This document shows positions 37,852-48,108 of a DNA stretch of 64,000 nt, piece after piece. The notes beneath the pieces are model-generated. The model was not told where the DNA came from. It worked only from the letters and a program-made list of their open reading frames with translations, and did no database searches. The stretch is from NCBI GenBank assembly GCA_035041965.1, contig JAPYMA010002343.1:27882-91881 (forward strand), in the 5' to 3' direction. Origin of the DNA: Anisakis pegreffii. Taxonomy: Eukaryota > Nematoda > Chromadorea > Rhabditida > Anisakidae. A program made the translations under genes and the position numbers. Numbering within the stretch: the first letter of the stretch is position 1; every line of letters begins with the position of its first letter.

Positions 37852-38242
37852 TCTGTATGCTCTGAGCGACTTGATGATGAACCGTTCTCATCGGGAGGTA
37901 TAAATACGCTCATCCTTTAGTATTTTTCATCTCCTCAGACAAATAAAAACAATAATTTTTGACCCACGTGTTTGTCATGATGTCACCTTGATTCTCAGTA
38001 ATGACTGATGATTTTACGGAGGTATCGAGCATATAGCCCACACAAATTGTTTGAGGTCTGGAAAAACGGTACAATTCAATTTGAAAACGCTAGATGGCCT
38101 AATAAAATGATCGCCTAAATAACTCGAAATCATTTTTCCGATTTGGTCTCCAACGGCGAAAAAGGTCAGTGAGTTGCGTATTTATGTTCGACGTTGACAT
38201 TGACTGGCCAGTTCACTGAGTGCCTTTGACATCACCTCACAG
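37852..38242. promoter_or_regulatory. Divergent promoter between B2 and A2
   Basis: Same 391-bp size as the A1/B1 gap. The B2 side keeps TATAAATA. The A2 side reads CGTATTTATG where A1 has CGTATATATG, so the A2 box is weakened. Confidence 0.55.
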
Positions 38243-38650
38243 ATGAACTCATCGACCGTCTTCGTCGTGCTGCTGGTGTGTGTCATCGCGGGTGAGTTTT
38301 CAAGAATTACCGATTCGAAGTTCGCTGCTGAATACATTTACCAGCGCAGTGACAATGTAACCTGATAATGTAAGGAAGCCCGATGTAAAATGTGACGTAT
38401 TCGTCCTTCTCGTGGTGTGTTTCAGAAATATAAACTGTGAATGGTTCTTGCAGATGCCGAGGCGAATCCATCAAACGGCGTTTGGTCAGGAAGTGGGTTC
38501 AGCACTTCTCAGGCCGGAAGCTTTGGTGGAACGGCATCAGCGAGTGGCTCGGGAACGGTGGTTAAGATTATAGCTGACGGCACTGATGAAAAACACAATG
38601 ACGAACGACTTCAACCATTAAAAATTACCGGCTGGGTAATCCACGGATGA
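38243..38650 (+). CDS. Secreted Gly/Ser-rich peptide, type A (A2)
   Basis: Exons 38243-38291 and 38454-38650, 162-nt intron, 81 aa, identical in structure to A1. It has the same leader, core QAGSFGGTASASGSG, charged linker DGTDEKHNDERLQ and tail ITGWVIHG. AATAAA is at 38701-38706. Identity to A1 across exons and intron points to a recent inverted duplication or gene conversion. Confidence 0.75.
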
Positions 38651-38951
38651 TTCCTTTGTAACATTTTGAACGTTCCTGGAGTTGCATAAGAGAGCTGCTG
38701 AATAAAATTGCTTGAAAATATCATCGCTTCAATTCTTCACACTTCGTTCCAAACAATTGGACTGGGCAATGCTTTAATAAGCCACACAATTATAATTTTG
38801 AAAATCGACCACGGGAAACTCGCTTATGAATCTGCCACAAAAAAACTTGAATTTCGACGATTACGGAGTGAGTGTAACAAATGCAAAATTGAATTTTTTT
38901 GCAATACGTCCTTTGTGTTATGAAGGTGATGAAACATGTATACGGATCAGA

Positions 38952-39085
38952 GCTAAGGTTTGCATGGGATCCCGGGATCTCCGGATTACAGTTCTGATCC
39001 CGATCCCGGGATTTAAGTTTTGAAAAAATTGGGGATTTCGGGATTTGACAAAACCGGTCAATTCGTGTGAATTTTGATAGTATGC
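38952..39085. mobile_element. Truncated hAT-like element end
   Basis: TAAGGTTTGCATGGGATCCC, then CCCGGGATTTAAGTTTTGAA and GACAAAACCGGTCAATTCG, match the right end of the 12022-12821 element read on its minus strand. Only about 130 bp are present and no second terminus is seen. Relative to the paired copy near 47.77 kb, homology breaks right after GATCAGAGC, where this fragment begins. Confidence 0.7.
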
Positions 39086-40167
39086 CCAACATGAAACAAG
39101 CCTTAATATCAAACCGTCCGAATCGATTCGGAATGTGGCTGCATTCAAGATTACTGTCCACTTTCTTTACCACTACAGCATTCACCATTGCGCTGTGTAC
39201 TTGAATTACTGATTCAGAAAACAGTTTGATATTTCAGCGGAGATAATAAGTAACAAAAAGATGTCATCAACGATTTCAATCATTAATGTTCATGCCAAAA
39301 AGCTCTATTGCGCATAACTTCTCGGAAAAAAGAAACAGAAATTTTTACAGTCACTCAGCTGCTCTATTCCGAATTCAATGTATGCATTGTGCAAACCAGT
39401 CCTGTGGCATACTGCTTTGAGGTCTGCCTGCTACACAATCCAGACGTGCTGATGATGCCCATGATTCTTGCAAATCATTCTATTTTGTTCGAAAATTTGA
39501 GCCGAAAGCATGAATTTCTTGCAAAAGAGTATGTTCGTACGGTTCCTACAGCTCACCCGTCCCGCTTCACATGGTGAATTCTGTTGTTGTCTTTGTCAAG
39601 GAAATGAGAATTTTCGCTGATCAGGTTCGTTGATTTAAGAGTGCAGCCGGAGCCGATTGAATAAGTCAGTTTTAACATTCAACAGAACGCGTCTCCATTA
39701 TCACTATCACATTGAACACATACATTTAGTTCATTTACAACACATTTTCAATTCCTTTCGACTTTTTTTTTCTGAAAAACGAAGCCCCACAAACGATGTT
39801 CCTTTTTTAAAACAAACTTTCCATTCCCTTCGAAACAACAACAACAACCTTCAAATCTATTCGTCTATTAAGACCGCGATAAACGGTATGTTTTCCGCTT
39901 ATTTGATCATTCATAGAGTATTTTCACTATCACGTGATCATTCGAATTGTCGTTTCTTGGAATCAGATAATCATTTCGGCAAAACATCTTACCTTCAGAA
40001 TGAGCAATATTCGCAAATCTGAAAGTGTTTGAAGAAGACTCACAGTAAGTTTACTTTTAACATATTTATTCAGCACAAGAAACGATTATTGAGTATACTG
40101 GAAAGGCTGTTGTGAAACGAATCAGCAGGGTGAGAGCCTCCGGGTGATTCACACTCCCTTCCAAAAT

Positions 40168-41134
40168 CTAGTTCCTTCCGTTTCCATTACCCCTGCTCAT
40201 CGGGCTGGATGCAGCATGCTCTGATGTCCCACCGAAGATAGCTTCGCGGGATGAACCATGACGCTCGAATGCTTTACCATATATTTCCTTGCTTGATGAA
40301 CCGCGAGTTTCCCAAACGCTTTGGGACTCGATTGATTCTTCATGTGCTGGATAATTTTCAGTCTCTTGTGATGCACCGTACTTTCCAGCATTATCAGCAG
40401 GAATCGAGATACTATGCTCTTCAGCACTACTTATTCTACCACCAGTTGCCTGAGATGATAACACGTAATCACTGCCATCTCTAGTGATCTTTCGTTGAAT
40501 ATTCTCATCGAAATGAGCAAACTGAACTGGTGAAGTTGTATCCATATCTGTGTCACGATACAACGACGAACCGGGTTGATTACCGCTATGTTGGCTTTGT
40601 TTCCTGAGAATTTTTACTCCCCAGCCACTCCCTGACGAACCGCCAAAACTTCCCTTCGGAGAACTGCTCCATCCAGCTGCAGATGACCCTTCCCAACCAT
40701 TAGCCCATGAGGCTGAGTTAACGTCTGAAAAAAAAATCGCCACATCTATCAGTTAATGAGGATACACGTCCTCATAGTAGTTTTTGTCAGTTACTGTCTA
40801 ATTTATTTGATTTTCATGATTATTTCAACATAATTCCTCAGTGTGTCCAAACTCCTCGACAACTTGATTACTTGGGGGTATATGCGAAGGAGTTCGCCGT
40901 TCTAAATACCTCGAGCGGATATACGTCATGATAGCCAATTTTTGACAAGAATTCTAACACCTTATATCATAAACCTTCAGTTCACGTCATATTTACCTCA
41001 ATGCCGCAAAGACAGAGGATAAGCAGGGAGTTCAGTTCCGGACAGTGTAACGGCGAAAAGAAGCAAAACTCACAAGCTGTTTGACAGAGAATGAGAAGAA
41101 CGGCAGCAGCTGATGAGCTGATCTGAGACGCCAT
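40168..41134 (-). CDS. Secreted long-tailed Gly/Ser/Trp-rich protein, type E (E1)
   Basis: Exons 41134-41074 (61 nt, leader MASQISSSAAAVLLILCQTA) and 40724-40168; 205 aa. Mature N-terminus: NSASWANGWEGSSAAGWSSS, core PKGSFGGSSGSGWGVKI, then about 140 polar residues. The tail carries GGRISSAEEHSISIPAD, GKYGASQETENYPAH, SSSKEIYGKAFERHGSS and EAIFGGTSEHAASSPMS. It is rich in Ser, Glu, Gly and His with no Cys, so it is probably disordered. TTTATATATG at 41183-41192 is the TATA region (minus); AATAAA is at about 40070-40065. It is head-to-head with E2. Frames of 76-77 codons on either strand inside exon 2 are shadows. Confidence 0.82.
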
Positions 41135-41590
41135 ACTGATCCAAGTGAGCGGTTTGATGAGGGAATCTTCCCAATGAACTAATTTATATATGCGGTGTAA
41201 GAACTTGAAGTCCTTTCCGTCTGTCAACAATTCTTCGAGACAGAGAGAAAATTCATAATTCCCCTTTAACTACCAAGCTCCATTGTCACAACGTACGCCA
41301 AAAAACTGCTGGTTTCAACAGTTATAATCACATTAATTTTTTTCATTAATGATCGACGCAGCGCATAGTACATTATTCCTCGTTTTCACTCATTAAATCA
41401 GCTCGCACCATACAATAAAACTCATAAATTTTTTCCTTCAAGGCAATAATTGACCACATACAACAGTGGATTAGACATTTGGAATCAGCAAGGTTTTTGG
41501 AAAACCTGCAGGAAACTCAAATTCTTACAGCGCATATATAAATTAGTTCATGGGGAGCATTCCCGCATCAAACCGTTCACTTGGATCAGT
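41135..41590. promoter_or_regulatory. Divergent promoter between E1 and E2
   Basis: A 456-bp head-to-head gap. Each side has GCGCATATATAAATTAGTTC-like sequence (E2 at 41531-41542; E1 in reverse at 41181-41192), preceded by AAGAACTTGAAGTCCTTTCC on the E1 side or a diverged version on the E2 side. The promoter is thus a partial palindrome of one ancestral unit. Confidence 0.6.
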
Positions 41591-42556
41591 ATGGCGTCTC
41601 AGATCAGCTCATCAGCTGCTGTCGTTCTTCTCATTCTCTGCCATATAGCTTGTGAGTTTTACTTCATTTCGCCGATACACTGTGCAGAATTGAACTCCCT
41701 ACTTGTCCTTTGTCTTTAGGGCATTAAGCCAGATATGAGGCGAACTAAAAGTTTATGATATAAGGTGGTAGAACTCTTGTCAAAAATTGGCTATCATGAT
41801 GTATTTCCGCTCGAGTCATCTAAAACGGTGAATTCCATCGCATAAAATCCCAAATAATCAGGTTATTGTATTGACTGAGTAATCAAAGTGAAATTATCAT
41901 GAAAATCGGTTAGATTAGGCAGTAAGGGACAAAAAATACAGTGAGGGCGTGCATCCGCATTAAATGATCGATACTATGATTTTTTTTCAGACATTAGGTC
42001 AGCCCCATGGGCTGGTGGTTGGGAAGGTTCATCTGCAGCTGGATGGAGCAGTTCTCCGAAAAGAAGTTTTGGCGGTTCGTCAGCAAGTGGCTGGGGAGTA
42101 AGAATTCTCAGGAAACAAACACATCACCGCGGCAATCAACCCGGTTCATCGTTGAATCGTGACACCGTTATGGATACAACTTCACCACTTCAGTTTGCTC
42201 AATTCGATGAGAATAATCGACGAAAGAACACCAGAGATGGCACTGAATATATGTCATTATCCCAGGCAATTGGTGGTAGAATAAGCAGTGCTGAAGAGCA
42301 CAGTATCTCGATTCCTGCAGATAAAGCCGGAAAGTATGGTGCATCAGAAGAGATTGAAAATTATCCAGCACACGACGAATCAATCGAGTCCGAAAGAGTT
42401 TGGGAAACACGCAGTTCATCAAGCAAGGAAATATATGGTAAAGCATTCGAGCGTCATGGTTCATCCCGCGAAGCTATCTTCGGTGGGACATCAGAGCATG
42501 CTGCATCCAGCCCAATGAGCAGAGGTAATGGAGACGGCAACGGCAGAAATCATTAA
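41591..42556 (+). CDS. Secreted long-tailed Gly/Ser/Trp-rich protein, type E (E2)
   Basis: Exons 41591-41651 (61 nt) and 41991-42556, intron 339 nt (GTGAGT to TTTTCAG); 208 aa. Leader MASQISSSAAVVLLILCHIA. Mature start RSAPWAGGWEGSSAAGWSSS, core PKRSFGGSSASGWGVRI (Gly to Arg in the core), then TTSPLQFAQFDENNRRK, GGRISSAEEHSIS, AGKYGASEEIENYPAH and the shared EIYGKAFERHGSS / EAIFGGTSEHAASS end, finishing GNGDGNGRNH. CATATATAAA is at 41533-41542, about 50 bp before the ATG; AATAAA at 42662-42667. Confidence 0.82.
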
Positions 42557-43172
42557 ACCCCCAAATTGTAGAAGGGAATATGATTCACCCGAAAGCTCTC
42601 ATTCCGCCGATTCATTTTACAACAGCCGTTCTAGTGGATTCAATGATGGTTCGTTGTACTGAATAAATAGGTTGAAAATAAACTCACTCGTGAATCTTCT
42701 TTAAACACTTTCAAGCATTTCAGACCAAATCAGTCACTTAGCAGGTATCATAAATATTAAGATTTTCGTGTATTCCGGTTTCTGATGGTTAGACCTTCAG
42801 CGGAAAATGTTAGTTAAATGGGACTAAGAAATAATCGAAGCTTAATACCTGAAAAATATTAGTGCTGAATTCGACAGGTAGATTTCGGCCTACTAAAATT
42901 CTGAAATGTCTTCAGTAAACTAAATTATTATACGCGGAATACTTAATTCGCGGAGTAATAAAATCCTCTTGCAAATCACAGGGTGAATACGTGCTCAATG
43001 AACATTATTTGATCTGTTCCGTGCCTAAGTAATCTTCTTGAATTGCGTTGTGGTGAACTCGACTCTTATCTGCATCTGTTCTGGAGCCTTATTGTTATAA
43101 AACCATGGATAAAAAGCTATTGTGAGGGCTGTTGTTCGGTTTTGAAAACTTTGACTGCCAGAACAGGTTGAT

Positions 43173-43445
43173 TCAAGAAGAAGATGTTAAATGTCTCAAC
43201 ATAATCAATTCATCGGTGCGCTCGTTACTCACGTCAGTAAAGAGAACGAAGCACACAACCAGTTTCTTCAGAATATTTATCTGCGCCTGTAATGACGTGT
43301 CTTCTTCAGCCATTGCTTCTAAAATTAATGATTCAAAAGGATGTTCCTGAGGAGGCGTCTTGCCGAAATGTTCGATATCGTCGCAACATTTCTGATTGCG
43401 CAGTTGATCTTTTCTCAACCACACAACCCCAGTGTTGTCAGTCAT
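43173..43445 (-). other. Conserved minus-strand frame downstream of E2, function unknown
   Basis: The frame contains NQKCCDDIEHFGKTP, FESLILEAMAEEDTSLQAQ and LKKLVVCFVLFTDV. A homologous frame at 52455-52760 retains SQKCYDDIQHFGMTP, FESRILEAKTEEDTTLQAQ and LRKLIVCIVLLTDV. Between them there are compensating single-base indels (around TPPQEHP versus TPSSGTS) and a 6-nt indel, so the frame survives. A GTGAGT follows TD in both, so this could be a real exon ending there. No start or upstream exon found; I do not recognise it. Confidence 0.35.
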
Positions 43446-43538
43446 GAATTCGATAGGAGCGTATGGCTCATTTTGAGAATACTGATGGTTTGAACATATG
43501 ACGAGTATAGACTCTAGATTATAGATATGCGACTCTAG

Positions 43539-43904
43539 GTGAAGACAATTAATGCTTATAGTGGTTTAAATGTAGCACTTATGAAAACCCTTAACAAGAA
43601 CAATGGAATATATGTTTTGCGCCACAGTTCAATGCAATTACTTTATGTTAGTCCCGGTCGCTATGAAGTTGATCCTGCAGTTATTTTCACAGATAGGATC
43701 CCGCGAAGGATAGTAATGGCCATTACTTCGAAGGAAGCATTTAATGGTAATCAAAGCAAGAATCCATTTTACTTTGATCATTATTATGTCCGTGAAATCA
43801 GTGTGAATGCAGGAGGATTAGTGTTTCCCGCAGTTCTGTACAATGTCAAATTCCCATACAGGTGTACTGAAGCATATCACGATATGTTCGTTGGTTTGGT
43901 TTGA
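43539..43904 (+). CDS. Possible fragment of a virus-like-element protein (F54H12.2-like)
   Basis: A 121-codon open frame (first ATG near 43581) with IPRRIVMAITSKEAFNG, KNPFYFDHYYVREISV, NAGG..FP and AYHDMFVG. From memory this order (R.P.R..., AFNG, KNPF.F.H, a GG...P turn, then AYHD.F) resembles invertebrate proteins annotated as F54H12.2-like, which I associate, without being able to check, with virus-like DNA elements. The frame ends at a TGA soon after the last conserved motif. Continuing similarity, if any, is in other frames with stops (43985-44332 is open but unconvincing), so it looks truncated or decayed. It lies at the start of a 3.2-kb block absent from the paired duplication. Confidence 0.4.
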   Translation: MKTINAYSGLNVALMKTLNKNNGIYVLRHSSMQLLYVSPGRYEVDPAVIFTDRIPRRIVMAITSKEAFNGNQSKNPFYFDHYYVREISVNAGGLVFPAVLYNVKFPYRCTEAYHDMFVGLV

Positions 43905-44339
43905 CATTGATCTCAGCTACAGTAACAGACAATTTTCAAGAGAAAGGTACATATGAACAGAGTTTTCAACAATAGGATGATTTTTTGAACAGTTTCTTGG
44001 AGCAGCTTTTGATCAGTCTATCACAAAGCAGAGATCTAATGATTTTCAATCATAGTGGAGATCAGCACGATAATATTTCGATTGTGAATAAACCAATGAT
44101 GGTGTTAAATATGATGGAAGATGTCATGTACTTGTTCAAAATTGTGCACGTGAATGATGCATCTGCATTGATGTTAATGTCGTTAAGAGTGGATGCACCA
44201 TGCAAAAGCAACAATGTGAACGAAACTAGGCTGATCATTTGTTTCGTTTTAATGTCATCATTTTTTAGTTTTCTTCTTAATAAACTTGTCCACCAATGCA
44301 AGGAGTTTAAATTTCACAAACTTCAAATCTGAACAGAAA

Positions 44340-45340
44340 AATCTTAGCTCTTAAAATTTAGATATTTTTTATTATGTTTACATATTTTCGGCGTTTATTT
44401 TGTCTTAACACTATTATATATCGAAACACAAAGCATTCATATAATACAAACAGAAAGGGGAGGAGATCCTCCAAATGAGATATCCGAAAGTCAAGTTGCA
44501 TCATCCGATTCGATAGCGCATGATATTTGTGTACATCTTATACATATACAGCTAAGTACAGATTTAAGGTTGTTTTCACATATCACTTTGGTGTCCCTTA
44601 CGAATCGTCTCTCTCGCGCTTCTCTTTCGCGCTCCGTCGCGACAGATATTTTATTAACATTTAGATATTTTTAATTGTATTCAGATATTTTATAAACATT
44701 TCGATATTTTGATTAACATTTTTCATATTCTATTGAGCCTTATATGTCTATTTCATTTCCTGTGATTTAAAAGAAAATGTTTCATTTATGCGTTCCGATA
44801 TTCAGATTCTTTATATCACTGCAATATTAATATGTGTGAAATAGAAAAATAAAAAGTATAAGTTCATAATCGGTGCAGAAGGTTAGCTTTCATATGCAAG
44901 ATTCGACAAAGATATTTTGTATTTGAATGCCAGAAGTAGTTTAAAGCGAACAATTACAGTTCCCACGGTGAGATTTCCGAATTTATGTTTATTTATGCAA
45001 AATTCACTGAAGATGCGAATGAAAAAGAAACACCTGCAAGAGGATCTAAAAAGGATTTGCAAATAAAACAGTCATATCCATTTTCCACCATAGTGATTTT
45101 AAGAAATTCATGCTTGTTTATATAGGATTTGCTGAAGACATATTCAGATTGAATCAGAGGAATTAATTCACATCACTCATTTCCCATGCAAATGATTTGT
45201 GTAGAAGACTAATGTTCACATTCAAGATTCAACAAGGGAATCATTGTATTTGGACGGTAGATTTATTTTAAATTGAATAATTACAGAATTAATTTATGCA
45301 TAGGTATGTAAGATTCGATGGAGTTGTGAGTGAAGAAGAC
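44340..45340. other. AT-rich spacer with degenerate direct repeats
   Basis: No coding frame. Two diverged copies of a segment (from about 44885 and 45215: CA.ATTCAAGATTC.ACAA.G, TATTTG.A, GAACAATTACAG-like, then TTTATGCA) precede the 45394 gene. The second copy ends in that gene's TATA box. Runs of GATATTTT at 44.64-44.72 kb. Confidence 0.4.
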
Positions 45341-45348
45341 TATAAAAG
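45341..45348 (+). promoter_or_regulatory. TATA box of the 45394 ORF
   Basis: TATAAAAG, 46 bp before the ATG at 45394, in sequence otherwise without such a match. The spacing suits an initiation site around 45371-45376. Confidence 0.55.
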
Positions 45349-45393
45349 AGGAGCCAAAAAAAAAAACAAATCAACCATTGGTTAAGAACGGTA

Positions 45394-45681
45394 ATGTCAG
45401 CCTCGATGTCTGACAAGATCCAGGAGTTAAACAACTATATTATGACATGGCTCGCCGGTATTGATGAATACCGTGAACAACAGTTGGAAGTGAACAACAT
45501 CGTCGCATTCGACGAAGAGGCTGTCCCGGATATGGATGGTTCCATATCCAAGATCAGTATATGGGAAGATGGTACTTCATCGACAGTCGCTATGGAAGAT
45601 GATGTATCATCGACTTCTTCGACCGACTCCGATTATATAGAATCATGTAGTCGGTCGGGATGTACAATCCAACTCGATTGA
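45394..45681 (+). CDS. Small acidic Ser-rich protein, unknown, single exon
   Basis: 95 codons: MSASMSDKIQELNNYIMTWL, a short helix (AGIDEYREQQLEV), then an acidic, Ser/Thr-rich half (VPDMDGSISKISIWEDG, SSTSSTDSDYIES) ending RSGCTIQLD. It has a consensus TATA box and an AATAAA at about 45915, so it has the layout of a transcribed single-exon gene. No signal peptide or membrane segment. I do not recognise it. Its position between the virus-like fragment and the zinc-finger frame, in the block that is not part of the duplications, suggests it may have arrived with an inserted element. Confidence 0.5.
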   Translation: MSASMSDKIQELNNYIMTWLAGIDEYREQQLEVNNIVAFDEEAVPDMDGSISKISIWEDGTSSTVAMEDDVSSTSSTDSDYIESCSRSGCTIQLD

Positions 45682-46360
45682 TAATGTACGTTCCAATTAT
45701 TTTCTCCACAATTAATTTATTTCACTCTAATTTGAAATTTGCTTACTTGTTTGATCATTTTCCTCACATTGGAACTGCACGATCACAAAAAGTTTACTCA
45801 ATATTTTCAGATCAGTATACGATATTTGGACGAAAAAAAGAAGAGGAAAAGAAAGATTAAAATGTATTCACTTGTCGATTTCTGTTGATTTATATGCAAA
45901 ACTACTGCTTCGCTAATAAAGAATAATTTTAACATATGTTGTACACAATGAAGTAAACCTCTTTGCTTAAGCTATACAACACAAAATATGGCGGTGTGCG
46001 TAACGATTATCCACATATTTTGTAAATACTAAACAGGAAGTGTAGTACATCGTATAATTTTTCTAATTAAGCTAGGCATCATACACTGTAGTGGTGAGCG
46101 ACGGATGATTACTCATATCTTTGTAAATACTAAGCACGACATGCATCACATGCTACAATTTTATTTTATTTCCACAGAAAAATAAGATGAATGTCAAAAT
46201 CAGATTAATTATATATTACGTAATCAATAAGTTCAACAGATATACGGATTATTCCTTTCCTTTATCAGTATCATGGAAATGTCAAGTGTTGAAGGTGTCA
46301 AGATATCCCATCACATGATGACTTTATAATTCAAACTACAGAATCATAAATTCGGATGTT

Positions 46361-46657
46361 TCAAATATTATCACCACGTTCATGTTTTCTCATGATTGGG
46401 CAATCATTCAAAAACGAAACTGGTACGACAGCAATGCTATCAAGAATGAGAGGCTCTTCTAACGAACGTTCGATCAAATCATTCCGCTCATGCTTTTCCT
46501 CGATCGATACGTGTTTTGACTTTATATGACGTACTATATTGCAAGGTTTGCTAGCTTTGTAGTTGCAAATTTCACATCGCAGAATGCTGAATTTAGTAGA
46601 AATTGATGGATTCATCACTGGAAATGGTCCTTCGCTTTTGTCAATGGTGTACTTCAT
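46361..46657 (-). CDS. C2H2 zinc-finger protein or fragment
   Basis: 98 codons from ATG 46657; the open frame continues upstream to 46801, where it becomes antisense to family exon A3 and is probably not coding. One finger, LRCEICNYKASKPCNIVRH followed by IKSKH, fits C-x2-C-x12-H-x4-H. It is followed by an acidic/basic stretch (IEEKHERNDLIERSLEEP) and a hydrophobic patch (LILDSIAVVPVSFL). A single finger suggests a fragment of a larger gene or a small nucleic-acid-binding protein. No splice acceptor is clear. The finger gives a family, not a target. Confidence 0.5.
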   Translation of the reverse strand: MKYTIDKSEGPFPVMNPSISTKFSILRCEICNYKASKPCNIVRHIKSKHVSIEEKHERNDLIERSLEEPLILDSIAVVPVSFLNDCPIMRKHERGDNI

Positions 46658-46749
46658 TTCGGTGCTGATTGCTGATGGTGATAGTGGTAATGGTAGTGAT
46701 GTTGGCGATGTCGAAGTCGTTTTCTTAGCACAGTGAATGGTTCTTGCAG

Positions 46750-47021
46750 ATGCCGAGGCGAATCCATCAAATGGTGTTTGGTCAGGAAGTGCGTTCAGCA
46801 CTTCTCAGTGCGGGGGCTTTAGTAGAACGGCATCTGCGAGTGGCTCGGGAACGACGGTTAAGATTGTAGATGACGGCACTGATGAAAACCGAAATGACGA
46901 GCGACTTCAACCATTAAAAATTACCAGTTGGGTAATCCACTCGCTGCTACCAGTAAAAATGAATAAAGTCAACGTGCGGTGGAATGCGCAGTGGAAACTT
47001 AATATAATATTTATTACTTAA
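46750..47021 (+). pseudogene. Broken type-A family member (A3)
   Basis: Homology to A2 begins at GTGAATGGTTCTTGCAG, just before the exon-2 acceptor, so the signal-peptide exon is missing. Exon 2 starts at 46750 in frame (AEANPSNGVWSGSAFSTSQ), but the core is damaged (CGGFSRTASASGSG for AGSFGGTASASGSG). At the ITGWVIHG end it reads ITSWVIHS and runs into unrelated sequence. About 540 bp (46941-47477) separate this point from the resumption of A2-like 3' flank at 47478, so the penultimate codon is interrupted by an insertion. Confidence 0.7.
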
Positions 47022-47931
47022 TTCTCAGTGATAACTTGATGATTACAGTAACTGGCCACTTGGCATATGATCTTCACACACTATTAAGTCGACAATGATT
47101 GACGATAATGATGAGTTGCAATACTTCACAGTGATGATTATTATCACAGAGATGATTGACTTCTTCTTTGAAATATAACATTACACGTGGACGGGATAAG
47201 GCTTATACTTCTGCGAACGCAAACTGTGAATTACGATGATGACCCCGATCCTTCGTTCCTTGCTCCTTAAGTACTTGCATCGCTTATCTGTTCCGGAATT
47301 CATCGGCCACAGTTTCCCACAACATTTTGTTGTTGTTCAGCCATCGCTCCTGGGAATCTTTCGCCTGTAAGATCTGAATTGAAGATAATAACTACTTTTG
47401 TTTGGGTTATCTACCAAATTCTTGAGATTTAGATTTTATGTTTTGAGAAAGAGGTGCTCGACTTGGTTACACGAATGATTCATTTGGAACATTTTGAGCG
47501 TTCCTGAAGTTGCATAACACGTCTGCTGAATAAAATTGCCTGAAAATATCGTCGCTTTAATTCTTCACACTTCGTTCCAAACAAATGGACCAGACAACAC
47601 TTTATTTAACCACATAATTAAAATTTTGAAAATCGACTGCAAAAAACCCATTTATGAATCTGCCACAAAAAACTTGAATTTCGATGATCACGGAGTGGCT
47701 GAAACAAAGGCAAGACTGATTTTTTCCGCCGTACGTCTTGTGTGTTGTAAAAGTAACGAAACAAGTATATGGATCAGAGCGAAGCATAGCATAACAAAGG
47801 ATCATAGCAAATCAAGCACACACTTACTGAAGCAATTGACGCTTGAAAAGGAATGATACACCATTCATGTCACTGTCTTGCACTTTAAAATGAACAATGA
47901 TCAGCATTTGAATGTCTCACAATGGATCCAC

Positions 47932-48108
47932 TTAATCCAATGTTAGGCTGAGCTTGCACTGGTAAACAGCTGGTCGCCTCTCGATAGCATTTGATGAGCA
48001 GTAGAACAGACGTTTCTTTAGATGAGGAAATTGGCGTGCAACATCAAAAAGTGGGACATTGTTTCGCGCAGTTCGAATCTGAATTTCCTGGAGGCTTGCA
48101 ATACCAAA
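47932..48108 (-). pseudogene. Conserved unknown coding-like fragment, copy 2
   Basis: Reads EIQIRTARNNVPLFDVARQF, then HLKKRLFYCSSNAIERRP, ending LSLTLD and TAA. It is the inverted relative of 29796-29996. Both lie in arms of the duplications. Open in the same frame in both copies; product unknown. Confidence 0.4.

Larger units (their letters stand above)
37300..39830 (-). repeat. Right arm of the long inverted repeat (contains B2 and A2)
   Basis: Reverse-complement partner of 28980-31560. Exon sequences, the 162-nt intron of A and the TATA regions are nearly identical between arms. Differences include Ala to Thr in GSFGG(A/T)ASA of A, and Phe to Leu and Ser to Asn in B. The arm continues past A2 into sequence that is also shared with 47.48-48.98 kb. 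Confidence 0.8.
38651..42700 (+). repeat. Segmental duplication, copy 1 (pairs with 47480-52075)
   Basis: The stretch from the 3' end of A2 through E1 and E2 is repeated in the same orientation at about 47480-52075 (A3 flank, E3, E4). Shared landmarks include TGCATAAG/CAC then GCTGAATAAAATTGC, GGTGAATTCTGTTGT, and the E1/E2 pair itself. Copy 1 carries a truncated hAT-like piece where copy 2 has the fragment at 47932-48108. Confidence 0.85.

Noticed and set aside
40197..40484. Additional 76-98-codon frames inside type-E exon 2 (also at 42168-42518, 49301-49651, 51528-51740)
   Set aside because: They are conserved only because the DNA of the E copies is nearly identical; no independent start context or composition.
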